Source: an uncultured Collinsella sp.
Lineage (GTDB): Bacteria; Actinomycetota; Coriobacteriia; Coriobacteriales; Coriobacteriaceae
DNA length: 64,000 nucleotides
Direction: 5' to 3'
Assembly (NCBI GenBank): GCA_902464035.1
Contig: CABQHT010000001.1
Location: 25,666-89,665 of the forward strand
Shown here: in pieces, positions 52,298 through 61,545 of the stretch
Numbering within the stretch: position 1 is the first letter of the stretch
How the letters are laid out: the number at the start of each line of letters is the position of its first letter
Position numbers and translations under genes: made by a program
Notes under the pieces: generated by a model
Database searches by the model: none
What the model saw: only the letters and a program-made list of their open reading frames with translations
What the model was told of the DNA's origin: nothing

Positions 52298-53260
52298 ATG
52301 TACGAAACCGGTTTGCTGCCGGCATATCTGATCGTCGGTACCGACGGAGTTAAGCGCGACCACGCCGTCTCGCGTATGAAAGCGCGTCTGGAAAAATCGG
52401 GTATGGTCGAGTTCAACCTCGACGAGCGAGACATGACCAAGGACCCCGATATCGAGTCCATTATCGGATCGCTCAACACCTTTCCGATGGGCAGTGAGTT
52501 TCGTCTGGTAATCCTCGATGGCTGCTCAAAGCTCGCTAAGGCGGTCTCGGAGCCGCTCGTTGGGTATCTGGCGAGTCCCAGCCCCACAACGGTCTGCCTC
52601 ATCATCGCCGACTCACTTGCCAAGAATACGCGCCTGTATAAGGCAATCGCCAAGATCGACAAGAAGGCTATCGTCGATTGCTCGGGTACCAAGCGCTGGG
52701 AACTGCCGCGCCGTGTTCAGCAGATGGCGACGCAGCGCGGTAAGTCGATTTCGACGGCGGCCGCCGAGGAGCTCGTCTCGCGTTCGGGCGAAAACACGCG
52801 CATGCTCGATAACGACTTGGCTAAGCTTGCCCAGATGGTCGAGTCGCCTCAGATTGAACTTGCCGATGTTGAGCGCTGGATTGTTCGTACGGCCGAGGTT
52901 CAACCCTGGGACTTCCTCAACGCCGTCTCGGCTCGCGATATGCGGCGTTCGCTCGAGCTCTTTAAGCTCCTGCCCTCCAAGAGCTACGTGTGGACTTACA
53001 CATTGCTGTGCGGTCGCATTCGCGAGCTTATCGTCGCCAAGGCGCTCGACGCGCGTGGGCAGGGTCGCGAGCTGGCCGCAACGCTCAAGCTCCAGTCCTG
53101 GCAGGTCAAGAATCACCTGACCTGGGCGCGTCGTTTTTCGATGACCGAGCTCGTCGCAGCGCTCGAGGGTGCCGTTGATGTGGAGCTCGCGCTCAAGGGT
53201 TCGGCCGATTCTCAGACGGCGCTTTTGCTCTGGATTACGAACATCTTGAGAAAATCGTGA
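52298..53260 (+). CDS. holA: DNA polymerase III delta subunit
   Basis: 320 residues from ATG at 52298, after GGGAGGGGAG. The N-terminal AAA+-like domain starts LLPAYLIVGTDGVKRDHAV; the conserved VQPWDFLNAVSARD and the C-terminal LKLQSWQVKNHLTWARRFS are typical. HolA opens the sliding clamp in the clamp loader. It follows comEC in many Gram-positives and precedes rpsT, as here. In-frame starts from 52235 would add 21 non-conserved residues and overlap the promoter. Confidence 0.93.
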   Translation: MYETGLLPAYLIVGTDGVKRDHAVSRMKARLEKSGMVEFNLDERDMTKDPDIESIIGSLNTFPMGSEFRLVILDGCSKLAKAVSEPLVGYLASPSPTTVCLIIADSLAKNTRLYKAIAKIDKKAIVDCSGTKRWELPRRVQQMATQRGKSISTAAAEELVSRSGENTRMLDNDLAKLAQMVESPQIELADVERWIVRTAEVQPWDFLNAVSARDMRRSLELFKLLPSKSYVWTYTLLCGRIRELIVAKALDARGQGRELAATLKLQSWQVKNHLTWARRFSMTELVAALEGAVDVELALKGSADSQTALLLWITNILRKS

Positions 53261-53309
53261 TGATACCTGCCTATTTGACAAATTCGTTCTATCCCTTTGA
53301 GAGGGAGCG

Positions 53310-53318
53310 TGCTATAGT
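53310..53318 (+). promoter_or_regulatory. Extended -10 promoter of rpsT
   Basis: TGC followed by TATAGT (53313-53318), the same nine bases as in the rpmB promoter. A perfect TTGACA at 53275-53280 is 32 bases upstream, too far to act as its -35. Confidence 0.65.
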
Positions 53319-53324
53319 AGGCGC

Positions 53325-53393
53325 TTGCATGACCTCACCGTGTCTCAGAGGTGTCATACATTTTTTGCAAGGAACTCGAAAGGAACTCCAGAA
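53325..53393 (+). promoter_or_regulatory. rpsT leader with duplicated ribosome-site sequence
   Basis: A weak hairpin (CACC/GGTG, 53336-53353) runs into TTTTTT (53361-53366). Two copies of AAGGAACTC follow at 53369-53377 and 53380-53388, 11 bases apart; the second is spaced correctly for the GTG start. Confidence 0.35.
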
Positions 53394-53660
53394 GTGGCAA
53401 ACATCAAGTCTCAGAAGAAGCGTATCCGCACCAATGAGGCAGCTCGCATGCGTAACAAGGCTGTCAAGTCCGAGCTCAAGACGCTGACCAAGCACGTCCA
53501 GTCCGCCGTCGCCGAGGGCGACGCCGAGAAGGCCCAGGCTGCCCTCAAGACCGTCACCAAGCGTCTCGACATGGCTGCCGCCAAGCATGTTATCCACAAG
53601 AACCAGGCTTCCAACCGCAAGTCCGGTCTTGCCAAGCTCGTGAACAGCATCAACGCCTAA
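53394..53660 (+). CDS. rpsT: 30S ribosomal protein S20
   Basis: 88 residues from GTG at 53394. The sequence [20 protein letters not shown] after the initiator and [21 protein letters not shown] near the end are bS20 hallmarks. It binds the bottom of the 16S body. Single-gene unit with its own promoter and terminator; a non-ATG start is common for S20 genes and keeps output tunable. Confidence 0.96.
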   Translation: MANIKSQKKRIRTNEAARMRNKAVKSELKTLTKHVQSAVAEGDAEKAQAALKTVTKRLDMAAAKHVIHKNQASNRKSGLAKLVNSINA

Positions 53661-53695
53661 GTTGTAAATTTCACACCACACAGATTACGCGCATA

Positions 53696-53730
53696 AATGG
53701 AGCCTGTTTTATGGAACAGGCTCCATTTTT
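53696..53730 (+). terminator. Terminator after rpsT
   Basis: AATGGAGCCTGTT (53696-53708) and AACAGGCTCCATT (53715-53727), a 13-bp perfect stem followed by TTTT. Confidence 0.95.
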
Positions 53731-53743
53731 TGTACCGCTCGGG

Positions 53744-53749
53744 TAAGAT
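53744..53749 (+). promoter_or_regulatory. Possible -10 of lepA, giving a near-leaderless mRNA
   Basis: TAAGAT ends eight bases before the lepA ATG (53757). The preceding CCGCTCGGGTA also precedes the -10 of dnaJ at 57853-57863. No Shine-Dalgarno sequence is visible. Confidence 0.4.
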
Positions 53750-53756
53750 AGTCCGC

Positions 53757-55568
53757 ATGAATACTTCAATTGACATTTCCCACATCCGCAACTTCTCGAT
53801 CGTTGCGCACATCGACCATGGCAAGTCCACGATCAGTGACCGCATCCTCGAGCTCACCCATGCCGTCGACGAACGCGACATGGAGTCGCAGCTGCTCGAC
53901 ACCATGGATATCGAGCGCGAGCGCGGCATTACGATCAAGTCCAATGCCGTCCGCGTTTCCTATGACGCCGACGATGGTGAGACGTATCAGTTCAATCTGA
54001 TCGATACGCCGGGCCACGTTGACTTTACCTATGAGGTCTCGCGCTCGCTGGCAGCCTGTGAGGGCGCGGTACTCGTTGTCGACGCCACGCAGGGCGTCGA
54101 GGCGCAGACCGTTTCCAACGCGACGCTCGCCATGAACGCCAATCTGGACATTGTGCCGGCCATCAACAAGATCGACCTGCCCTCGGCCCATCCCGATGAG
54201 GTTAAGACCGAGATCGAGGATGACCTGGCGATCCCTGCCGATGATGCTGTGTGCGTCTCGGGCAAGACCGGCGAGGGCATTCACGATCTGCTGGAGTCCA
54301 TTGTCTTTTTGATTTCGCCGCCTAAGGGCGATGCAAACGCTCCGCTCAAAGCGCTCATTTTGGATTCGTACTTTGACGAGTATCGCGGTGTGGTGGCTAC
54401 GGTGCGCGTCTTCGATGGTTCCATCAAAAAGGGCGATACCCTGCTTATGATGCAAGCCAAGGGCGACTTTTTGGTCGACGGCGTGGGCGTCAAGCGTCCT
54501 GCCGAGACCCCGGTCGACGCGCTGACGGTCGGCGAGGTCGGATATGTGGTCACGGGTTTGAAGGATCCCGAGGCCGTTCGCGTGGGCGATACCCTTACGT
54601 GGGCGTCGAACCCCTGCCCCGAGCCGCTTCCCGGTTATCGCGAGGCCAAGCCCATGGTCTATACGGGCCTGTTCCCGATCGACAACAAGGACTACGAGAA
54701 CCTGCGTGACGCGCTCGATAAACTGCACGTCAACGACCCGTCGTTGGTGTGGGAGCCCGAGACCTCGGTGGCGCTCGGCTTTGGCTTCCGCGTGGGCTTC
54801 CTGGGCCTGCTGCACATGGAAGTTGTCAAGGAACGCCTGGAGCGCGAGTTCAACCTGGACCTCATTGCCACGAGTCCCTCGGTTGACTATCACGTCTACA
54901 AGACCGACGGCGAAATGATCGATGTCCGCAGTCCGCAGGACCTTCCCGAGGCCACACGCATCGATCGTATCGAGGAACCCTACCTCAAGGCAAAGATCAT
55001 CTGCCCGCCTGAGTACACGGGTGCCGTCATGCAGCTCGCCATCGAGCACCGCGGCGTCACAACCGACATGATCCACCTGACGAGCAAATCGGTCGAGATG
55101 CGCTTCGATATGCCGCTCGCCGAGCTCATCTTGGACTTCTTCGATCAGCTCAAGAGCCGCACCAAGGGCTATGCCTCGCTCGACTACGAGTTCAACGAGT
55201 ACCGTCCCTCCGAGCTCGTGAAGCTCGATATTTTGCTTTCGGGCGACGAGGTGGACGCGCTTTCGTTTATCGTCCATAAGGACAAGGCATATGGCCTGGC
55301 CCGTGGCCTGTGCGACAAGCTCAAGGAGATCATCCCGCGTCAGCTGTTCGAGGTGCCCATCCAGGGTGCTATCGGCAACAAGATCATCGCCCGTTCCACC
55401 GTCAAGGCGCGTCGCAAGGACGTTCTTGCTAAGTGCTACGGCGGCGATATCTCGCGTAAGCGCAAGCTGCTCGAGAAGCAGAAAGAGGGCAAGAAGCGTA
55501 TGAAGGCCATCGGATCGGTCGAGGTCCCGCAGGAGGCGTTTATGGCGATCCTTAAGGTGGACGAGTAG
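53757..55568 (+). CDS. lepA: Elongation factor 4 (LepA)
   Basis: 603 residues from ATG at 53757. G domain: P-loop [11 protein letters not shown] (about 15-25), [18 protein letters not shown] and NKIDLP; then EF-G-like domains and the LepA-specific C-terminal domain ([20 protein letters not shown] and [18 protein letters not shown]). LepA acts on ribosome elongation/initiation. The start lies between a terminator and the gene with almost no room for a leader. dusB follows by four bases. Confidence 0.97.
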   Translation: MNTSIDISHIRNFSIVAHIDHGKSTISDRILELTHAVDERDMESQLLDTMDIERERGITIKSNAVRVSYDADDGETYQFNLIDTPGHVDFTYEVSRSLAACEGAVLVVDATQGVEAQTVSNATLAMNANLDIVPAINKIDLPSAHPDEVKTEIEDDLAIPADDAVCVSGKTGEGIHDLLESIVFLISPPKGDANAPLKALILDSYFDEYRGVVATVRVFDGSIKKGDTLLMMQAKGDFLVDGVGVKRPAETPVDALTVGEVGYVVTGLKDPEAVRVGDTLTWASNPCPEPLPGYREAKPMVYTGLFPIDNKDYENLRDALDKLHVNDPSLVWEPETSVALGFGFRVGFLGLLHMEVVKERLEREFNLDLIATSPSVDYHVYKTDGEMIDVRSPQDLPEATRIDRIEEPYLKAKIICPPEYTGAVMQLAIEHRGVTTDMIHLTSKSVEMRFDMPLAELILDFFDQLKSRTKGYASLDYEFNEYRPSELVKLDILLSGDEVDALSFIVHKDKAYGLARGLCDKLKEIIPRQLFEVPIQGAIGNKIIARSTVKARRKDVLAKCYGGDISRKRKLLEKQKEGKKRMKAIGSVEVPQEAFMAILKVDE

Positions 55569-55572
55569 GTCC

Positions 55573-56616
55573 ATGGCGCTTTCTGAATACAGCAAGCGGC
55601 TGCTGGGTGCCTATGCCGAGCAGCCGTTCCTTATGGCTCCCATGGCGGGCGTGACTGACCCCGCCTATCGCATCATGTGTCGCCGCCGCGGTGCCAACCT
55701 TGCCTACAGCGAGATGGTGAGCGTGGCGGGTCTTGCCTATGCCAGCAACAAGACCTGGCGCCTGGTGCTACCGGCCGACGAGGAGCAGCAGATTTGCGTG
55801 CAGCTCTTTGGCTCCAAGCCCGAGCAGTTTGCGAGCGCCGTCGCCGCCGTCGAGGAGCGCGTTGGCGATCGCCTGTCGCTCATCGATATCAATATGGCAT
55901 GCCCCGCCCGCAAGGTTGTCACCAAGGGCGAGGGTTCGGCGCTCATGCGCACGCCCGACCTGGCGGAGAAGATCGTCGAGGCCACGGTGGGCGCAGCGCA
56001 CGTGCCCGTGACCGTCAAGATTCGCAAGGGCTTTTATGCCGAGGACCGCAATGCCGCGACTTTTGCCCAGATGCTTGAGAGTGCAGGGGCTGCCGCAGTC
56101 GCCGTGCATGGTCGTTGCGCCACGCAGCTCTACACGGGCCAGGCCGATTGGTCGGTCGTCGATGAGGTTGCCGACGCTGTCGAGATTCCCGTGATTGGTT
56201 CGGGCGATGTGTTCTCGGCCGAGGACGCTGCTGAGCATCTGCACGGCTCGGGTGCCAGCGCGGTGTTTATCGCGCGCGGCATCTACGGCAATCCGTGGGT
56301 GTTCGGCGATGCCCGAGCCCTTGCACTCGATGGCACGCCGGTTCCTTCTCGCTCCTCGGTCGAGCGCCTGGAGGCTCTGCGCGAGCACCTGACGTTGACG
56401 CACGAGCTTCTGCCGCTCATGTCGCGTGCTCGCACGTACGCAAGCTGGTACTTAAAGGGCATGCCCCATGCCGCCGCCTGGCGCGCTCAGGTGGTGCGTT
56501 GCTCTACGTACGAGGAGTTTATGGCGCTGGTCGATGATATCGAGCGCGACGTGGTGGCCTGCGAGGCCGCGCTTGCCGCCGGCGAGTCGGTGCCTGCTCA
56601 TCCGCTGGAGGCCTAA
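55573..56616 (+). CDS. dusB: tRNA-dihydrouridine synthase
   Basis: 347 residues. FMN TIM barrel beginning LMAPMAGVTDPAYR, with catalytic Cys in INMACPARKVVTKGEGSALM (about residue 108) and VHGRCATQLYTGQADW, typical of the Dus family; DusB is the usual Gram-positive type but subfamily is not proven. Reduces specific uridines in tRNA using NADPH. Sits between lepA and hemW, starting four bases after lepA, so it is probably co-transcribed. Confidence 0.92.
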   Translation: MALSEYSKRLLGAYAEQPFLMAPMAGVTDPAYRIMCRRRGANLAYSEMVSVAGLAYASNKTWRLVLPADEEQQICVQLFGSKPEQFASAVAAVEERVGDRLSLIDINMACPARKVVTKGEGSALMRTPDLAEKIVEATVGAAHVPVTVKIRKGFYAEDRNAATFAQMLESAGAAAVAVHGRCATQLYTGQADWSVVDEVADAVEIPVIGSGDVFSAEDAAEHLHGSGASAVFIARGIYGNPWVFGDARALALDGTPVPSRSSVERLEALREHLTLTHELLPLMSRARTYASWYLKGMPHAAAWRAQVVRCSTYEEFMALVDDIERDVVACEAALAAGESVPAHPLEA

Positions 56617-56618
56617 CG

Positions 56619-57851
56619 GTGGCCGTTACCGCGCTGTACGTGCACGTGCCGTTTTGCGCTCAAAAGTGCCGGTACTGCGACTTTGACTCGCGCAGCTTTG
56701 CTGCGTGTGATTTGGATGCCGCGCTTGATTCCTATTTTGAGCAGTTGTATGCGCGCCTCGATTCCTTTGGCGACGCCGGGGCGCTTGCGCAGGTCCGCAC
56801 GGTCTATACTGGCGGCGGCACGCCATCGCTGGCAGGGGAGCGCCTGGTGGAACTTGCCCGGCGTATCTCCATGTGGTGCAAACCCGTTGAATTTACTTGC
56901 GAAGCCAATCCTGAGTCCCTGACCGCTGAGCTCGCCTCAGCGCTTGCCGAGGCGGGTGTCACGCGCATCTCTCTGGGCGTGCAAACCCTCGACAATACCG
57001 AGCTGGCTGCTATTGGCCGCATTCACGATGCCAATCGGGCACTTGCGGCTATCGCGACGGTGAAGGACGCTGGCCTCGATGTGTCGTGCGACCTGATGTG
57101 CGGGCTTCCCGGACAGACTATGGCGAGCTGGCAGCACACGCTCGATGGCGTGCTTGAGGCGGCCCCGCACCATGTGTCGGTCTATCCGCTCACGCTCGAG
57201 GAGGGCACGCCGCTTTACCGCATGGTGTGCCGTGACGAGTCGCTCGAGCCCGACGAGGATTTTCAGGCTTCGTGCATGGACGCGGCGCGTGAGCGCCTGG
57301 GTGCGGCCGGCTATCATCCGTATGAGGTGGCAAGCTACGCGCTCGATGGCCATGAGTGCGCCCATAACATTGCCTACTGGACCGGACGGGGCTACCTGGG
57401 CCTGGGTCGTTCTGCCGCGGGCATGCTCGACGACGAGGATTTCGACCGTCTTGCAGGTTTGTTCCCCGGCGTGTCTTCTCGAGGCGATGCGTACCGCGTG
57501 CGTCTGGTGCAACGTGACGATGACGCGACGGCGTTCGAGGCCGAATATCTGTCGCAGCGTGAGGCTGTCGCCGAAGACTTGATGCTCGCTTGTCGCATGA
57601 CGCGCGGTGTTGCGTCCGACCTGTTGGCTCGTGCAGCTTGCGTCATCCCAACGGGCGAGCTGACAGCTGCCTGCGATCGCGCGCTCGAATTGGGTCTTGC
57701 CACTTGGGTGCCCGAGACGCTCTGGGGTCATGAGGGACCCTTCACTACGGCAGATGTCGTCGCGGGCCATGTTCGAGCTCGTCTGGCGCCGACCCATCTG
57801 GGCTGGCTCGATGGAAATGTTCTGTTCGAGCTGTTTTGGGATCTAGCTTAG
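56619..57851 (+). CDS. hemW: HemW-like radical SAM protein (heme chaperone)
   Basis: 410 residues from GTG at 56619. Radical SAM motif VPFCAQKCRYCDFDS (about 10-24), YTGGGTPSL and LGVQTLD, followed by the C-terminal HemN-like domain. HemW was long called coproporphyrinogen dehydrogenase; it lacks that activity in tested species and binds heme. The lepA-hemW-dnaJ order is standard in Gram-positives, though hrcA and grpE are missing here. Confidence 0.93.
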   Translation: MAVTALYVHVPFCAQKCRYCDFDSRSFAACDLDAALDSYFEQLYARLDSFGDAGALAQVRTVYTGGGTPSLAGERLVELARRISMWCKPVEFTCEANPESLTAELASALAEAGVTRISLGVQTLDNTELAAIGRIHDANRALAAIATVKDAGLDVSCDLMCGLPGQTMASWQHTLDGVLEAAPHHVSVYPLTLEEGTPLYRMVCRDESLEPDEDFQASCMDAARERLGAAGYHPYEVASYALDGHECAHNIAYWTGRGYLGLGRSAAGMLDDEDFDRLAGLFPGVSSRGDAYRVRLVQRDDDATAFEAEYLSQREAVAEDLMLACRMTRGVASDLLARAACVIPTGELTAACDRALELGLATWVPETLWGHEGPFTTADVVAGHVRARLAPTHLGWLDGNVLFELFWDLA

Positions 57852-57861
57852 GCCGCTCGGG

Positions 57862-57867
57862 TAGAAT
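57862..57867 (+). promoter_or_regulatory. Probable -10 of the first dnaJ gene
   Basis: TAGAAT preceded by CCGCTCGGG, the same context as the lepA -10. It lies 43 bases before the dnaJ start. No CIRCE-type inverted repeat is visible. Confidence 0.45.
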
Positions 57868-57909
57868 TACCGGAATATATACGCTGCTGTGAGCAGGAGG
57901 TTGCCGCGC

Positions 57910-59013
57910 ATGGCGACGATGAACGAAAAAGATTACTACGAGATTCTGGGTGTCTCCAAGGACGCCACCTCGCGTGATATTCAAAAGGCCTTCCAGCAAA
58001 AGGCCCGTAAGCTCCATCCGGACGTCAATAAAGAGCCGGATGCCGAGGAAAAGTTTAAAGAGGTTTCCGAGGCCTACGCCGTGCTTTCGGATGAGCAAAA
58101 ACGTGCGCGCTACGACGCCATGCGTTCTGGCAATCCCTTTGCCGGTGCTCCTACGGCTTCGCCCTATGGTGGCGGCTACGCCGGCAGCACGGGCTATGGC
58201 AATCCTTTTGAGGGCGGCTTTCCCTTTGGTGGCGCCTGGGGCCAGCAGCGTCGCGGCCAGGCTGCCTACAATCCCGAGAACGGCGCCAACGTGGTCGTCG
58301 ATATCAAACTCGACGCCAAGGAGGCCAAGGGCGGTGCCCGCAAGACCGTCCGCTACACGCGCTTCGATACCTGTAGCAACTGCGGCGGCTCGGGCTCTGT
58401 TTCGTCCGAGCATGCACATACCTGCCCGAGCTGCGGTGGCCGCGGCCACATCGACGTCGACCTGTCCTTCCTGTTTGGTGCGGGCACGTTCCAGTCGGTC
58501 TGCCCCGAGTGCGGCGGTTCCGGTAAGGTCGTGGCCGACCCCTGCCCCGATTGCGGTGGCAGCGGGCGAACCCGTGTGACCTCCGAGCAGACGATTGAGT
58601 TTCCTGCCGGCACGCACGATGGCGACGAGGTCCGCATTAGCGGCATGGGCCATGCTGGCACTAACGGTGCCGCGGGCGGCGACCTGGTCGGCCGCGCCCA
58701 TGTTGAGGCCGAGCGCTTGGAAGGCAAAGCTCGTACTGGCTTTTACCTGATGGGCATTGTGGCGCCGTTTTTGGTGCTGTCGGCCATCTCGGGCGTGTTC
58801 TCGGCCTTTGCCGTGATGTGCTTTATTCCGTTTACCATGGGCCTGTTCATGGTGCTTTCGGACGGTGTGCTTCATCGCAGCCTGCTGTGGTGGAAGCGCG
58901 GTGCGATGCAGTTTGCCAACGGTTTTGCCAACGGCTTCATGTTCGCGCTCGTGTCGGTTTGGTTCGCGAGCTGCTCGCAACGGGCCATGCTTTCGCCGTA
59001 TCAAATGCAATAA
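57910..59013 (+). CDS. DnaJ-like protein with transmembrane C-terminus
   Basis: 367 residues from ATG at 57910 (CAGGAGG upstream). J domain 7-70 with HPD at 36-38, a G/F-rich linker (72-118), the start of CTD-I, a complete zinc domain with four CxxCGGxG repeats (Cys 155/158, 172/175, 198/201, 212/215) and the rest of CTD-I to about 268. CTD-II and the dimerisation end are absent. Instead residues about 277-318 and 338-356 are hydrophobic, likely two to three membrane helices. The frame is clean, so this is not a frameshift. It would tether DnaK recruitment to the membrane. Confidence 0.9.
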   Translation: MATMNEKDYYEILGVSKDATSRDIQKAFQQKARKLHPDVNKEPDAEEKFKEVSEAYAVLSDEQKRARYDAMRSGNPFAGAPTASPYGGGYAGSTGYGNPFEGGFPFGGAWGQQRRGQAAYNPENGANVVVDIKLDAKEAKGGARKTVRYTRFDTCSNCGGSGSVSSEHAHTCPSCGGRGHIDVDLSFLFGAGTFQSVCPECGGSGKVVADPCPDCGGSGRTRVTSEQTIEFPAGTHDGDEVRISGMGHAGTNGAAGGDLVGRAHVEAERLEGKARTGFYLMGIVAPFLVLSAISGVFSAFAVMCFIPFTMGLFMVLSDGVLHRSLLWWKRGAMQFANGFANGFMFALVSVWFASCSQRAMLSPYQMQ

Positions 59014-59094
59014 CATCAAACCCTTTGTTTGCGGTCGGCCCAGCTTGGGTATAGGACGCACTGTGACAATAATGAAAGTCGGAAGGATTCGGTC

Positions 59095-60243
59095 GTGTCG
59101 GAAAATAGGGATTACTACGAGGTGCTTGGCGTCGACAGGGATGCCGACGCGCGGACGATTAAGCGTGCGTTTCTAAAGAAGGCCCGTACCGTACATCCGG
59201 ATGTTTCGGACGATCCCGAGGCCGAGGCCAAGTTCAAGGAGCTCAACGAGGCCTATTCCGTTCTTTCCGATGAGCAGAAGCGTGCTAACTACGACCGTTA
59301 CGGCACTGCCGACGTTCCTGGTGGTTCGGGCTATGTCGACATCAACGATATCTTTGGTGGCATGGGCATGGACGACCTGTTCTCGTCGTTCTTTGGCGGT
59401 GGCGCCGGTGGTGGCGCCCGCAGCCGTCGTGAGCGTCGTCGCGGACGTGACATGGCCATCTCCCTTTCGGTGACCCTTGAGGAGGCGGCGCTCGGTTGCA
59501 AAAAGACGATCAGCTATGATCGCCTTGCTCCCTGCGAGGACTGCAACGGTACCGGTAGGGCCGAGGGTGCACAGGAAAAGCAGTGCAGTCGCTGCCACGG
59601 TACGGGCTACGTCACGACGGTTCAGCGATCGTTTTTGGGCCAGGTTCAGTCTTCCTCGCCTTGCCCCGACTGCCATGGCGAGGGCACGGTTATCGACCAT
59701 CCCTGCGAGACCTGCGACGGTCAGGGCCGCACGCCTTCGCACGAAAAGATCGACATCGATATTCCCGCCGGCGTTTCGACCGGTCGCCAGCTGCGTGTGA
59801 GCGGCTTTGGCGAGGCCGGCCTTCGCGGCGAGCCTTCGGGCGACCTGATTGTCAACGTGCGCGTTGCCGACCATGAGCGCTTTAAGCGCAACAGTGACGA
59901 CCTGTACCTGGTGAGCGATATCTCGATTGCGCAGGCTGCGCTCGGCTGCGAGATCGAGGTCGAGGGCATTATGCCCGACGAGGTTGTTAAGGTGACGGTT
60001 CCCGCCGGCGCCCAGTTCGGCGACACCGTGAGCGTCAATAATTACGGCATGCCGCGCATTGGCGGTGGCGGTTCGCGCGGTCGTCTGATTGTGCAGCTGC
60101 GCGTGGTCGTTCCCACCAATCTTTCCAATAAGCAACGCGAGCTGCTCCGTGCTTTTGCCGACGAGATGGGCGATGACGTCGCTTCCGGTAAGAAGTCGGT
60201 GACCGACCGTATCAAGAGTGCCCTCGACGATATCCTCGATTAA
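59095..60243 (+). CDS. dnaJ: Chaperone DnaJ, canonical full-length
   Basis: 382 residues from GTG at 59095, seven bases after GGAAGGA. J domain (RDYYEVLGVDRDADARTIKR) with HPD, a G/F region (FFGGGAGGGAR), zinc domain with four CxxCxGxG repeats, and both C-terminal domains through the dimerisation helix. It stimulates DnaK ATPase and delivers substrates. It directly follows the membrane-type paralogue, from which it has diverged strongly outside the J and zinc domains. mtaB follows nine bases later. Confidence 0.96.
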   Translation: MSENRDYYEVLGVDRDADARTIKRAFLKKARTVHPDVSDDPEAEAKFKELNEAYSVLSDEQKRANYDRYGTADVPGGSGYVDINDIFGGMGMDDLFSSFFGGGAGGGARSRRERRRGRDMAISLSVTLEEAALGCKKTISYDRLAPCEDCNGTGRAEGAQEKQCSRCHGTGYVTTVQRSFLGQVQSSSPCPDCHGEGTVIDHPCETCDGQGRTPSHEKIDIDIPAGVSTGRQLRVSGFGEAGLRGEPSGDLIVNVRVADHERFKRNSDDLYLVSDISIAQAALGCEIEVEGIMPDEVVKVTVPAGAQFGDTVSVNNYGMPRIGGGGSRGRLIVQLRVVVPTNLSNKQRELLRAFADEMGDDVASGKKSVTDRIKSALDDILD

Positions 60244-60252
60244 GGAGCCCGC

Positions 60253-61545
60253 GTGCTCGCACCCCATATTTCCGTCGTCAACCTCGGCTGCCGTGTCAAC
60301 CGGGTTGAGTCTGACCGTATCACTGCCGATCTTATGCGCCTGGGCTTTGCTATGGTGGAGCCCCAGGATGCCGATTTGATCGTCATTAACACCTGTGCCG
60401 TTACGGGCGAGGCCGAGGCCAAGACCCGTAAGGCCGTCCGTCATGCGCTGGCCCATCCAAATGAGCCCTATGTGGTCGTGACCGGATGCGTGGTCAATTT
60501 GCATCCCGAGGAGCTGTTGGAGCTTTCGGATCGCGTGATTGCCGAGCCGTCTAAGATCGATGTCGCCGAACGTGTCTGCGAGGTGCTGGGCGTTGAGTCC
60601 GATAGCGTTCCCGCCTGCAGCGATGGTGACGTGGTCGATGCGCTCGGTCGTTCGCGGCTGGGCGTGAAGATCCAGGATGGCTGCAACCACCGTTGCACCT
60701 ATTGCATCGTGTGGAAGGCCCGCGGTCCCGAGCGTTCCGTGCCCGTCGAGTCCGTGCTTGAGCAAGTTCGCGAGGCCCAGGAGGCCGGCGTGCCCGAGGT
60801 GGTGCTGACCGGTGTGAACCTGGGTGCCTACGATGGCAAGAGCGCGACCGACGAGCATGTCGAAATCGATGAGCTGCTCGAGGCCATCATGGAGCGCACG
60901 ACTATTGCGCATGTGCGCATTTCCTCGGTCGAACCCATGGATATCTCTGAGCGCCTGCTTAAGGTTGTGGCGCGCTATCCGCAGCGTATTGCCCCGTTTT
61001 TGCACCTGCCCGTACAGTCCGGCTGTACGGCGACGCTGCATCGCATGGGTCGTCCCTATAGTGCCGAGGCCTTTGAGGACACGGTGCGCATGATTCGCGC
61101 CATCCTGCCGCAGGCGTCTCTTTCGTGCGACGTCATCGTCGGTTTTCCTGGTGAGACGGACGAGGAGTTCGAGGAGTCGCTGGCGCTGTGCCGCCGCGTG
61201 GGGTTCTCGCGTATGCACGTGTTCCGCTACAGTAAGCGTCCCGGTACCCTTGCTGCCGACATGCCCGACCAGGTGCCGCCCGAGGTTATGGCCGAGCGCA
61301 GCCGCCGTATGCGAGACGCGGCGCAGGAGCTCGCTATTGCCGATGCTCGTCGTCGCGTGGGCACTGTCGAGCGTGCCGTGCTCGAGTATGGTGACAACCT
61401 GACGCTCGGTTCGTTCCATCATGCCCGTCTTGACGATACCTGTGGACTTACAGCCCCGTGCCTGCTCGATGTTGCTATCATCGGAGTCGATGATTCCGGC
61501 TTGGTCCATGCGCGCAGGGAGGTCCATGGAAGCCTCGAAGATTAG
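60253..61545 (+). CDS. mtaB: tRNA t6A37 methylthiotransferase MtaB
   Basis: 430 residues from GTG at 60253 after AAGGAG. N-terminal MTTase domain with three cluster cysteines (NLGCRVN, NTCAV, VTGCV), radical SAM CNHRCTYC (about 148-155) and a C-terminal TRAM-like region. Converts t6A to ms2t6A at tRNA position 37. The prmA and rsmE genes often found between dnaJ and mtaB are absent. It overlaps phoH by 20 bases. Confidence 0.93.
   Translation: MLAPHISVVNLGCRVNRVESDRITADLMRLGFAMVEPQDADLIVINTCAVTGEAEAKTRKAVRHALAHPNEPYVVVTGCVVNLHPEELLELSDRVIAEPSKIDVAERVCEVLGVESDSVPACSDGDVVDALGRSRLGVKIQDGCNHRCTYCIVWKARGPERSVPVESVLEQVREAQEAGVPEVVLTGVNLGAYDGKSATDEHVEIDELLEAIMERTTIAHVRISSVEPMDISERLLKVVARYPQRIAPFLHLPVQSGCTATLHRMGRPYSAEAFEDTVRMIRAILPQASLSCDVIVGFPGETDEEFEESLALCRRVGFSRMHVFRYSKRPGTLAADMPDQVPPEVMAERSRRMRDAAQELAIADARRRVGTVERAVLEYGDNLTLGSFHHARLDDTCGLTAPCLLDVAIIGVDDSGLVHARREVHGSLED

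Noticed and set aside
53275..53318. TTGACA as -35 of the rpsT promoter
   Set aside because: The perfect TTGACA is 32 bases from TATAGT; no -10 occurs at 16-18 bases. The extended -10 alone is more likely.
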